Shown: piece by piece, positions 23,178-30,387 of the stretch | Layout: every line of letters begins with the position of its first letter | How positions within the stretch are numbered: the stretch's first letter is position 1 | Assembly (NCBI GenBank): GCA_902803625.1 | Contig: CADCQV010000072.1 | Span: forward strand, 1-30,387 | Direction of reading: 5' to 3' | From: an uncultured Lachnospiraceae bacterium | GTDB taxonomy: Bacteria > Bacillota > Clostridia > Lachnospirales > Lachnospiraceae | DNA length: 30,387 nt | Made by a program: the position numbers and the translations under genes | The notes under the pieces: generated by a model | What the model was told of the DNA's origin: nothing | What the model saw: only the letters and a program-made list of their open reading frames with translations | Database searches by the model: none

Positions 23178-23588
23178 ATGGCAGCAGTAAAGGATCTCAT
23201 CATAAGTGAGGACAACGGAAACTTGAGCTTCGGGGATCATACCCTGTCTTCAAAGGCAAAGAAGGAGGATTTCCCGCATGGCGGAGATCTCTATAAGGTA
23301 AAGACCTATAACGAGATCACCAGGCTTGAGAGAAACGGGATTTTTGTCTATGAATCCGTACCCGGAACCAGCGTAAATAATTTCTATGAGACCGGTGACG
23401 GCGTTTCCTTTGATGTGGAGGGAAATGATGATGCCCAGATAACCCTGGGACTCGCTGAAGAGACGGAATACGAGGTTTTCGTTAATAAAGAGAGCGTAGG
23501 AAAGATGAAGACGAATCTCGGCGGCAAGCTTTCCGTAAGTGTTGAGCTGTCAGGAGGACAGGTTTCTGTCGAGGTGAAGAAAGCCTGA
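23178..23588 (+). CDS. Small conserved-looking beta-rich protein between clpC and radA
   Basis: A 136-aa cytoplasmic protein with no signal or membrane segment. Alternating hydrophobic and polar residues (GIFVYESVPGTSVNNF, AQITLGLAEETEYEVFVN, KLSVSVELSGGQVSVEV) suggest a beta sandwich. I recall similar proteins being labelled endosialidase in Lachnospiraceae genomes, but no catalytic feature supports that here. An AAAGGAG site lies 15-16 bases before the ATG, longer than usual, and an in-frame TGA at 23163-23165 fixes the start. It lies 34 bases after clpC and one base before radA, so it is probably part of their transcript. Confidence 0.7.
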   Translation: MAAVKDLIISEDNGNLSFGDHTLSSKAKKEDFPHGGDLYKVKTYNEITRLERNGIFVYESVPGTSVNNFYETGDGVSFDVEGNDDAQITLGLAEETEYEVFVNKESVGKMKTNLGGKLSVSVELSGGQVSVEVKKA

Positions 23589-23589
23589 T

Positions 23590-24975
23590 ATGGCTGCAAA
23601 GCAGAAGAAAAAGACCGTCTTTGTCTGTCAGAGCTGCGGATACGAGTCGGCCAAATGGGTCGGAAACTGCCCATCCTGCCACGAGTGGAACAGCCTCGTG
23701 GAGGAAACGGTAAAGGCGGAAATAAAAACCGCTTCCCCGTCGGCTGCAATCTCTGCAAGATTAAAGCAGGGTGACAGGAAAAAACCGCTTCCCATAAGCA
23801 GTATAGAGGGCAGTGATGAAAACAGGATTTCAAGCGGGTTTTCGGAGCTTGACAGGGTCTTAGGCGGCGGAGTGGTGAAGGGCTCAATGGTGCTGGTCGG
23901 AGGTGATCCCGGCATCGGGAAGTCCACGCTTCTCTTGCAATTATGCAGGAGTCTGAGTCTTTCAGGCCATGAAATACTGTATGTTTCGGGAGAGGAATCC
24001 TTAAAGCAGATCAAAATGAGAGCCTCCCGGCTTGGGGAGTTCGGCGACTCACTTAAAATCCTGTCGGAAACGGACCTTGATGAAATAAGTGAAGTGATCG
24101 ACGGATACAAGCCGGAGTTCGTGGTCATCGATTCCATACAGACTATGTTCAATGAGAGTGTGGGTGCTGCGCCCGGAAGCGTTTCGCAGATAAGGGAGAC
24201 CACAGCGGTGCTTCTCCGTATTGCGAAGGATCTGGGCATCAGTATCTTTATCATAGGGCATGTCACAAAGGAGGGGGCTGTGGCAGGCCCCCGGGTCCTG
24301 GAGCATATGGTGGATACGGTGCTCTACTTTGAAGGCGATACAAAGGGGGCGTACAGGATCCTGAGAAGCGTAAAGAACCGCTTCGGCTCCACAGATGAGA
24401 TCGGTGTCTTTGAAATGGACGAGGCAGGCTTGAAGGAGGTTTTGAATCCTTCCGAGTTTATGCTGTCCGGAAGACCTGAGAATGCGGGAGGGTCAGTAGT
24501 CAGCTGCTGCATGGAGGGCACGAGACCCCTGTTGATCGAGATACAGGCTCTTGTATGCGAGACCGCTTTCGGCTTTCCAAGGCGGCAGGCCAGCGGGACA
24601 GATATAAACAAGGTAAACCTTCTGATGGCAGTGCTCGAAAAGCGGCTGAATATGAAGCTGTCCTCTCTTGATGCATATGTGAATATCGCAGGGGGAATAA
24701 AGGTGAATGAGCCGGCACTTGATCTGGCCATAGTTCTCGCCATTGCCTCCTCTTATAAGAACCGTCCCGTGGGACAGAATGTGGCGGCCTTTGGAGAGGT
24801 GGGTCTTTCCGGAGAGGTGAGATCCGTTACCCAGACCATGCAGAGGGTCAACGAAGCGTCAAGGCTGGGCTTTGAAAAGAGCTTTATCCCATACGCCTCA
24901 TTAAAGAATGTTAATGCTCCGGATAATATAAAGATCATCGGGGTTAAAAACGTCGGGGAGCTGCTGGGACAGTAG
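23590..24975 (+). CDS. radA: DNA repair protein RadA
   Basis: RadA (Sms) is a RecA-like hexameric motor that drives branch migration during recombinational repair. The N-terminal zinc finger has C13, C16, C27 and C30; the RecA-like core has Walker A GDPGIGKST at 105-113; the RadA-specific KNRFG motif is at 262-266; and the C-terminal Lon-protease-like domain (about 300-460) contains NIAGGIKVNEPALDLAI. Length is 461 aa, normal. It begins one base after the preceding stop. In Bacillus radA follows clpC and precedes disA; disA is not here, and a glycosyltransferase follows instead. Confidence 0.97.
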   Translation: MAAKQKKKTVFVCQSCGYESAKWVGNCPSCHEWNSLVEETVKAEIKTASPSAAISARLKQGDRKKPLPISSIEGSDENRISSGFSELDRVLGGGVVKGSMVLVGGDPGIGKSTLLLQLCRSLSLSGHEILYVSGEESLKQIKMRASRLGEFGDSLKILSETDLDEISEVIDGYKPEFVVIDSIQTMFNESVGAAPGSVSQIRETTAVLLRIAKDLGISIFIIGHVTKEGAVAGPRVLEHMVDTVLYFEGDTKGAYRILRSVKNRFGSTDEIGVFEMDEAGLKEVLNPSEFMLSGRPENAGGSVVSCCMEGTRPLLIEIQALVCETAFGFPRRQASGTDINKVNLLMAVLEKRLNMKLSSLDAYVNIAGGIKVNEPALDLAIVLAIASSYKNRPVGQNVAAFGEVGLSGEVRSVTQTMQRVNEASRLGFEKSFIPYASLKNVNAPDNIKIIGVKNVGELLGQ

Positions 24976-25008
24976 GCATTATTAATCCGCCCTTATACGG
25001 AGAACATA

Positions 25009-26517
25009 TTGAAAAAAAAGCTTAGGGATTTTTGTTTTTCACATTGGTATTTTCTTGTTACGGCCGCCCTGGTCCTTATTCAGGCGGTCTTTTCACTGAG
25101 GTTTATGGGGAGGCAGTATTTTTCCCTGGACGAGGTGAGTCAGATCGGCTTTATCGCGAAGAGGAATTCCTGGAGTGATATCATAAATTACTATCTGACC
25201 AGTGAGGTCACAAATCTGCCATTATGGCCGCTCCTTGCTGCTGTATGGTACAGGATGGTACCTTACGGTGAGGGATGGATGAGGCTTTTGACCGTTATAC
25301 TCACATCTCTCGCTATGATAGTTCTCATAAAAGCGGCGGAAGCCTTCAGGGACAGAATGACAGGCATGCTGATGGCGCTTCTACTATGTATTTCATCCGC
25401 ACTTATGCATCTATGCAGTCTTACCTTCCGTGTTCATGCCTTCTGGATGCTGTTTACCGCTCTGGTGCTCTTATTCTATTTCCGGCGTTTGAGATCTATG
25501 GGTAAGGAGAGTATCAGAGAGACTGTTATTCTGGGGTTTATGATGGCGGGTCTCGCCTATTCCCACTATTTCGGCTGTCTTATGATAGTCTACCTGTTTC
25601 TCACTGATACGGTGCTATTTTTTATGAAAAGGATAAAGGGGATATTCATCATATCCTATCTGATCGGCGGAGGGCTCCTTTTACCATGGTTTATCATTAT
25701 GATGGTCAGACACACAATGGTGCTTAATGAATTCTGGCCGAAGACCCCTACCTTTGCAAGTATTCCGAAGGCTCTTTCCTATGTGGTGAGTCACGATGAA
25801 GTAATATTTATCCTGCTTCTCCTTGCGATGATCGTCTCACTGCTTTCCTTTACAGAAGGGGTCCTTAACGGGGCGGCAGACAGCGAATGGCGCTTTATCA
25901 GGCTTTCCTTTGCATTTATGCCGCTGATATTCATTACCGCAGACTATATATACAGCGCCCACATAAATGTCAGCGGGGGGATATTCGTATACAGATATTT
26001 CCTGTCGGTAATGCCGGCAGCCCTCCTGTCCGTGGCTCTCCTGATTAAGGAGCTTACGGAAGCGGTTTCAGGGAAATTTTCGATCAGCGCTTTTCTTTCC
26101 TACGGCACTGTGATACTGTTCCTGCTTATTTATGTAGGCAGCGGGAATTATTATATAGATGTGAAGGATGAGGTGTCGGCGCCCTACGACAATACCTACG
26201 GAAATGTCAGGGATAGGATAGAAGATGACGGAAGGCTTTTCGATGAAAAGACCATGATAGCGATTAATGCCAACAGGGCAAATGCCGACGGCTTTGAGGA
26301 GTATTATCTCGAGTACGGGGGCAGCGGCAGGGACGTATACGTGGTATCCAATGAGGACAGTGACATTGCGGACAGGATAAAGTCAGCAGATCATATCTAC
26401 ATATATCAGGTTATGAAGGGCACACCCGATGTTTATACGGACATAATGGGAGACTCCTTTAAGGAGACGTCCTTTGATGAAAACCTGGGACTCTACGAAT
26501 ATGAGCGGGTAAAATGA
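25009..26517 (+). CDS. GT-C family membrane glycosyltransferase
   Basis: A 502-aa multi-pass membrane protein resembling lipid-linked sugar transferases of the GT39/ArnT type (Pfam PMT_2 group). After the first membrane segment (about 13-32), the first outer loop has D41 and E42 in FSLDEVSQ, the acidic pair expected for the catalytic loop. About ten further hydrophobic segments run to residue 387, followed by a soluble C-terminal domain of roughly 110 residues. The sugar and acceptor cannot be told from sequence. The start is a TTG at 25009 with CGGAG six bases before it. It starts 33 bases after radA, without a terminator between, and converges on the GH13 gene. Confidence 0.82.
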   Translation: MKKKLRDFCFSHWYFLVTAALVLIQAVFSLRFMGRQYFSLDEVSQIGFIAKRNSWSDIINYYLTSEVTNLPLWPLLAAVWYRMVPYGEGWMRLLTVILTSLAMIVLIKAAEAFRDRMTGMLMALLLCISSALMHLCSLTFRVHAFWMLFTALVLLFYFRRLRSMGKESIRETVILGFMMAGLAYSHYFGCLMIVYLFLTDTVLFFMKRIKGIFIISYLIGGGLLLPWFIIMMVRHTMVLNEFWPKTPTFASIPKALSYVVSHDEVIFILLLLAMIVSLLSFTEGVLNGAADSEWRFIRLSFAFMPLIFITADYIYSAHINVSGGIFVYRYFLSVMPAALLSVALLIKELTEAVSGKFSISAFLSYGTVILFLLIYVGSGNYYIDVKDEVSAPYDNTYGNVRDRIEDDGRLFDEKTMIAINANRANADGFEEYYLEYGGSGRDVYVVSNEDSDIADRIKSADHIYIYQVMKGTPDVYTDIMGDSFKETSFDENLGLYEYERVK

Positions 26518-26521
26518 GCAC

Positions 26522-26553
26522 TGTCCATCTGAGGGCGAAGCCCGAAGAATCTT
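26522..26553 (+). repeat. Hairpin repeat between convergent genes
   Basis: A copy with inner arms GGGC and GCCC and triloop GAA, kept GA steps and 3' arm AGAAT; the 5' outer arm is decayed (CATCT). It fills almost the whole 34-base gap between the glycosyltransferase stop and the end of the GH13 gene, and its last two bases overlap the GH13 stop codon. It may help end transcription from either side, but no T run is present. Confidence 0.75.
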
Positions 26554-28360
26554 ACTCCCCGATAATAACAGCCTCCAGCGGCCGCAGGCTCATTATAGAG
26601 CGGGCCTCCTCCCCTTCATTGTCTCCGTAGCTTGAAAAGAGTATCCTTTCTTTTTCGCCTGAAATACCTGCCCCTGCAGGATCAAAGCCGGCATCTTTAT
26701 TGCTGAAATTCACCAGGATCACAAGTCGTCCGGAAGTGTCTTTTCGTTCAAAGGCATAGATATCCTTATTTTCATTAAGGAGCTCATTATAATCCCCCTT
26801 AAGCAGAATATCGTTTCCTGAACGGAAGTAAGAGAGTCTCCTGTACCAGGAGAGGACGGAGAAATCATCCTCATTCTCAAGCTTTGCATTCACCTCTTTA
26901 TAATTCTCATTAAGGGGAAGCCAGGGGGTTCCCGTGGTAAAGCCGGAATTGTCGCTGCCGTCCCACTGCATGGGTGTGCGTGCATTGTCACGGCTGAAGC
27001 GGTAGACGAAGTCCAGGGCCTCCTCCTCGGAAAAGCCTTCCTTTATCGCAATGTCATATTGGCTTTTTGAATTCAGGTCATTATAGTCGTCTATCGAATC
27101 CCAGGAAACATTGGTAAGTCCAAGCTCCTCACCCTGGTAGATAAAGGGTGTTCCCCTTAAAGTAAGCAGAACCGTTCCAAGTGCCTTTCCCGCAAGGACA
27201 GGGTCTGAGCCCTCAGGGAAGAAATGGTTGATAGAACGGGGCTTATCATGGTTTTCAAAGTAGATCGGATACCAGCCGTTTAAGGCTGTGGCTTTCTGGC
27301 TGTCCGTCAAGGCTTTTTTCAGCCCGGCCAGCTCAAAGCTTCCTGCCCTGCACCAGATTTCGGCTCCGTCGAACTCGAGATTCATGTGGCTGAATTCGAA
27401 TATCATATCGAAAACACCATCATCACCGACCCAGTACTTAAGGTCGTCAGCCGAAACACCGTTAGCTTCTCCGACAGTGAAGATATCGTGTCCCACACAC
27501 ACTTTTTCCTTGAATTCCCTTAAATAATCCAGGATCCCGTCGGTATTCGCAGTCATTTTGTGAATGTCGCATCTTCCCTCAGAGTCGTCCACAGGACCGT
27601 CGGAAAAGTCGGAGGGCTTTTTGATATAGGGGATCGCATCCATACGGAAACCGCCGACACCCTTTCTCTTCCAGAAATCTGCAACATCATACAGGGCATT
27701 CCGGACATCAGGGTTCTCCCAGTTGAGGTCCGGCTGGGATGGTGCAAAGGTGTGGAGATAGTACTGCTGTCTTTTCTCATTCCAGGCCCAGGCCGATCCG
27801 CCGAAGATACTTCTCCAGTTATTTGGTTCACTTCCGTCCGCCTTTGGATCCCGCCATATATACCAGTCGCTGAACTCGTTGTCCCTGCTTTCTGAGGAGC
27901 GCATAAACCATTCATTCCTGTCGGAGGTATGGTTAAATACGAGATCCATTACCACCTTTATGCCCTTCTTATCGGCTTCCTGTATGAGAGCATCCATATC
28001 CTCCATTGTTCCGTAGCGGTGGTTTATGCTGTAGTAATCTGCCACATCATATCCATTATCCTCCATGGGGGAGTCATAGACGGGAGTAAGCCAGATAGCT
28101 CCGATGCCAAGATCCGAAAGGTAATCAAGTCTCGAACGGATACCGTTTAAATCACCGTATCCGTTGCCGTTGGAATCCTGAAAGCTGTTCACATATATCT
28201 CATATGCATTTGTTTTCTGCCACCACTTCAGGTCTTCAGCAGCCTCAGATGGAGCCTGATGGTCTTTTGAATTATCCGTGATATCTGCTGTCCTGCCGCA
28301 GCCGGAAAAAAAAGTGGCTGTTAAACAGAACGCTGACAGCAGCATGGCGGTTTTTTTCAT
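26552..28360 (-). CDS. GH13 alpha-glucosidase/amylase-type lipoprotein
   Basis: An extracellular, membrane-anchored alpha-glucan hydrolase. The signal peptide MKKTAMLLSAFCL ends in a lipobox (FFSGC, lipidated Cys21). The GH13 barrel follows from about residue 45, with nucleophile D241 in GFRMDAIPY, acid/base E298 in TVGEANG and transition-state D372 in ENHDKPR. QPDLNWENPDVR is typical of oligo-1,6-glucosidase and alpha-glucosidase subfamilies. A C-terminal beta domain ends the 602-aa protein. The start at 28360 has GGAGGAG upstream and gives the signal peptide; the opening up to 28690 translates the antisense-frame side of the Glu-rich SGNH gene and is rejected. It starts four bases after the SGNH stop, in one operon. 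Confidence 0.9.
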   Translation of the reverse strand: MKKTAMLLSAFCLTATFFSGCGRTADITDNSKDHQAPSEAAEDLKWWQKTNAYEIYVNSFQDSNGNGYGDLNGIRSRLDYLSDLGIGAIWLTPVYDSPMEDNGYDVADYYSINHRYGTMEDMDALIQEADKKGIKVVMDLVFNHTSDRNEWFMRSSESRDNEFSDWYIWRDPKADGSEPNNWRSIFGGSAWAWNEKRQQYYLHTFAPSQPDLNWENPDVRNALYDVADFWKRKGVGGFRMDAIPYIKKPSDFSDGPVDDSEGRCDIHKMTANTDGILDYLREFKEKVCVGHDIFTVGEANGVSADDLKYWVGDDGVFDMIFEFSHMNLEFDGAEIWCRAGSFELAGLKKALTDSQKATALNGWYPIYFENHDKPRSINHFFPEGSDPVLAGKALGTVLLTLRGTPFIYQGEELGLTNVSWDSIDDYNDLNSKSQYDIAIKEGFSEEEALDFVYRFSRDNARTPMQWDGSDNSGFTTGTPWLPLNENYKEVNAKLENEDDFSVLSWYRRLSYFRSGNDILLKGDYNELLNENKDIYAFERKDTSGRLVILVNFSNKDAGFDPAGAGISGEKERILFSSYGDNEGEEARSIMSLRPLEAVIIGE

Positions 28361-28364
28361 AAGC

Positions 28365-29630
28365 TTACTCCTCCTGCTCTTCGGCAGCACGTTCCTCCTC
28401 TTCACGGCGTCTTTCCTCTTCCTCACGGCGCCGTTCTTCCTCCTTCCGTTCCTCTTCCGCCCGTCTTTCTTCTTCCTCACGAAGCTCTTCCTCGCGCTTC
28501 TCTTCCTCGCGCTGTTCCTCTTCGTTACGCTGCTCCTCTTCCTGTTCAGCATTGTTTTCTTCAGCATTTTCTGTTCCGCTGTTTTCTTCCTCGGTGGCCT
28601 GTACTTCTTCGGTAGCTGCTTCGGTGCTTTCTGTTCCGGTGACCGTCTCCGGGCTTTCAGTTGCAGAGACTGTATCCTCGCCGGATTCATCCAGGGTTTT
28701 TAAGAATGCATTTAAGCTGTCTTCATCCATCACCGGTTCAGGATCCTGCTCCTTTTTGACATACTTATTCTGGGCGATTATATCGTTCTGTATGCTGTTC
28801 TTCTTATTCAGGGAGGCGTCACTTAAGAAGCCGTCAGAAGTGCTCTTCAGGGTTCCGGGAGTGATGTCTTCAAGACCTGACAGGATACCGTTATAGATCT
28901 TTTTCGTGGTATCTTCCTTATAGTGGAGTCCGTCCGATGTGGAATAGCCGGTGGAGAGAAGCAGGTTAAAGGTGTCGATATATGGAAGGGAGAGGGTTTT
29001 TAATGCAGAATTAAACTTATCTATCCCCTCATTTGACAGATTGCCGTAATGCTCAACAGGGTTTACGGATACCAGGACTATATCATAATCATCCTTTAAG
29101 GTCTCATATTTTTTCACGTATTTTTCGCAGTTTCCAAGATCATTTATGCCGAGACAGATGATAAGCTTCCACTTGTCAAAAAGAGAGGAGGATGTGATCC
29201 TCTTTATCTGCTGAAGTGCGGTTTCATTAAACCAGCTGTAGCCTTCGCCGACCTTTGCCACCATAAAGAGGTTTTCTTTTTTCGAGATACCGCAGACGGA
29301 ATTCATGTTTACGAAGCGGCTGTCACCCACAAAGATATAACCTGTATCGGGACCGGGACTCATACCCTCGACCGATGCAAGCTTTTCAAGGAGCTCTTTA
29401 CTCTCTTCACTGTTTTCTGCCGGAGCCGTGGTTTCTTCTGCAGGTGAAGCAGGGCTTTCTGCGGCTTCGTCCGGAAATGTGTTTTCCTGAGAGTCGTTTT
29501 CACCTATCACAATAGGATCGTTGCCGGAGACAGACAGACGCCTGCTGCCGGAACGAAGACCGAAGATTATGATCCAGGCAAGTACTATGCCCACAATTCC
29601 TATAGTTGTAAGAATGATGTATTTCTTCAT
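28365..29630 (-). CDS. Membrane-anchored SGNH hydrolase with Glu/Arg helix tail
   Basis: A 421-aa protein anchored by one N-terminal membrane segment (about 4-24), with the rest predicted outside the cell. After a Glu/Ser/Pro linker, the SGNH fold shows GDSR with nucleophile S104, CLGINDLGN (GxND block) near 160, and DGLH with D233 and H236, so the catalytic set looks complete. It could deacylate a carbohydrate or peptidoglycan; the substrate is unknown. Beyond about residue 300 the chain is low complexity, and the last 60 or so residues are almost only Glu, Arg, Lys, Gln and Ala, a likely single long alpha helix. The ATG at 29630 gives the membrane anchor; longer forms overlap thiN. The ribosome site is weak. 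Confidence 0.82.
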   Translation of the reverse strand: MKKYIILTTIGIVGIVLAWIIIFGLRSGSRRLSVSGNDPIVIGENDSQENTFPDEAAESPASPAEETTAPAENSEESKELLEKLASVEGMSPGPDTGYIFVGDSRFVNMNSVCGISKKENLFMVAKVGEGYSWFNETALQQIKRITSSSLFDKWKLIICLGINDLGNCEKYVKKYETLKDDYDIVLVSVNPVEHYGNLSNEGIDKFNSALKTLSLPYIDTFNLLLSTGYSTSDGLHYKEDTTKKIYNGILSGLEDITPGTLKSTSDGFLSDASLNKKNSIQNDIIAQNKYVKKEQDPEPVMDEDSLNAFLKTLDESGEDTVSATESPETVTGTESTEAATEEVQATEEENSGTENAEENNAEQEEEQRNEEEQREEEKREEELREEEERRAEEERKEEERRREEEERRREEEERAAEEQEE

Positions 29631-29652
29631 AAAATAATAATTCTGTCCTGTA

Positions 29653-30273
29653 TCAAAAAACTCTGATAAGGAGAAGCTTTCCCTCGGCAACAGAAACCCG
29701 GGAAACCATTCCGGGAAGCACCTCATTACTGATCCCGTATTGGTACTCGCAGGTGATCTCGGCATCCTTAAGAGGATACTTCGCATTTTCCACGGTTACC
29801 CCACGGGCTGTACCCGTGATATTGATAAGGGAAAAGAAGCTGAAGTCACTCTTTATCTCCTTGGGAGAGGAGGAGACGATCTCCATTTCCGAATGATCGT
29901 CAATTAAGAGTCCGCTTTTCCCGATGGAATCAAGATAGAGAAGGATTGACACATTCCCCAGAGTATGGTCAAGCCTTCCTCCGCTTACTCCGAGGAGCAG
30001 AAAATCATCAAATCCGCGGCGTATCGCTTCCTTTACGGCATAATAGGTGTCGGTATCATCCTTCTCCGTCGGAAGGACAATGGTTTCCGTCTGCAGACGG
30101 GGGTTTTCATGTGAATCGAAGTCACCCACAATGAGAGAAGGCCCGGCTCTCAATCCGCTCAGGTGTTTTAGGCCGCTGTCGCAGTATATGACATAGTCAC
30201 CGTCTTTTATATAGCTTCCGGTTCTTTGATAATCGGAGATCCCTGCACCACCGATAATAATGCAGCGCTTCAT
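29653..30273 (-). CDS. thiN: Thiamine pyrophosphokinase
   Basis: Converts thiamine and ATP to thiamine diphosphate. VGDFDS (near 48-53), EKDDTDTYYAVK (near 69-80) and GVSGGRLDHTLGN (near 94-106) are the catalytic and ATP-binding motifs of the family. Length is 206 aa, normal. AAGGA lies almost against the ATG, so initiation spacing is unusual; GAGG about 20 bases upstream is the alternative. In other Firmicutes thiN often follows rsgA and rpe, which may lie beyond the window's right edge. It precedes the SGNH gene by 22 bases on the same strand. Confidence 0.94.
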   Translation of the reverse strand: MKRCIIIGGAGISDYQRTGSYIKDGDYVIYCDSGLKHLSGLRAGPSLIVGDFDSHENPRLQTETIVLPTEKDDTDTYYAVKEAIRRGFDDFLLLGVSGGRLDHTLGNVSILLYLDSIGKSGLLIDDHSEMEIVSSSPKEIKSDFSFFSLINITGTARGVTVENAKYPLKDAEITCEYQYGISNEVLPGMVSRVSVAEGKLLLIRVF

Positions 30274-30387
30274 ATCCTTATTGTTTCTGTATCCTCAACT
30301 CTGAGTAATGGTTTTTATGCTAAAAGTTACATTCTCTTTTGGAACTTTAATCATACGGTGTCAGGGTCAAAACCCGATATCCGGAGC
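30274..30387. other. Partial upstream region of thiN
   Basis: This 114-base end piece has no convincing reading frame, promoter or TPP riboswitch. On the minus strand, positions 30370-30350 contain TTGACC, TGACA and GTATGAT, resembling the repeat at 3453-3473. GGGTCAAAACCC at 30364-30375 is a short dyad. Whether a gene lies to the right cannot be seen. Confidence 0.4.

Noticed and set aside
28361..28690. Highly basic 110-residue extension of the GH13 gene
   Set aside because: It is an alternative frame of the Glu/Arg tail of the SGNH gene; the lipoprotein signal starts at 28360 after GGAGGAG.
28278..28703. Hydrophobic Phe/Leu-rich plus-strand frame
   Set aside because: It is the antisense of the polypurine tail of the SGNH gene, an artefact of base composition.
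29631..29786. Longer start of the SGNH gene overlapping thiN
   Set aside because: The added residues are thiN in another frame; the membrane anchor starts at the Met at 29630.
30357..30370. CtsR-like heptads (GGTGTCA and GGTCAAA)
   Set aside because: The spacing is one base instead of three, the first heptad mismatches, and it is near thiN rather than clpC.

Overview
The window looks like a chromosomal housekeeping segment of an anaerobic Gram-positive bacterium of the Clostridia, most likely family Lachnospiraceae (rumen or gut, Butyrivibrio-like). This is inferred from the order rpmE, DUF1385/YqhQ, prmC, prfA, from the clpC-radA pair, from Shine-Dalgarno-rich starts, from frequent TTG starts and from moderate GC content. 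No phage, IS element, CRISPR array, tRNA or rRNA gene was seen.

Layout. Positions 1-3247 hold a membrane HD-GYP c-di-GMP phosphodiesterase and an aldo/keto reductase. Positions 3248-3603 are a gene-free stretch packed with intergenic repeats. Positions 3604-6757 form a translation block: ribosomal protein bL31, a YqhQ-like membrane protein, the release-factor methyltransferase PrmC and release factor 1. Positions 6819-9214 hold a PAS-PAS-GGDEF diguanylate cyclase, apparently from a leaderless mRNA, and a TPR lipoprotein. Positions 9327-10908 are pyrF-pyrE. Positions 10973-13438 are two tiny membrane proteins and an M29-type aminopeptidase. Positions 13532-18973 are purE-purM-purN-purD, then a zinc-ribbon/HTH protein and a secreted peptidoglycan hydrolase, all overlapping. 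Positions 19068-24975 are a very acidic single-pass membrane protein, ClpC, a small beta-rich protein and RadA. A GT-C glycosyltransferase follows at 25009-26517. The minus-strand block 30273-26552 reads thiN, an SGNH hydrolase with a long Glu/Arg tail, and a GH13 lipoprotein.

Functional themes. De novo purine and pyrimidine synthesis, c-di-GMP turnover (one hydrolase and one cyclase flanking the translation block), protein quality control (ClpC) and cell-envelope or carbohydrate enzymes. Many genes overlap by 1-23 bases, so most of the plus strand is probably a few long, translationally coupled operons.

The most unusual signal is a repeat family beginning TGTCATTCTGAG, found at six intergenic places. 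Its copies fold on one strand into a hairpin with an outer stem, a GA/GA internal step, an inner stem of variable length and a GNA triloop. Paired changes in the outer stem and matched extension of the inner stem suggest that structure is conserved. One 131-base locus carries two facing copies, the second expanded with extra hairpins. Two copies start at the base after a stop codon.
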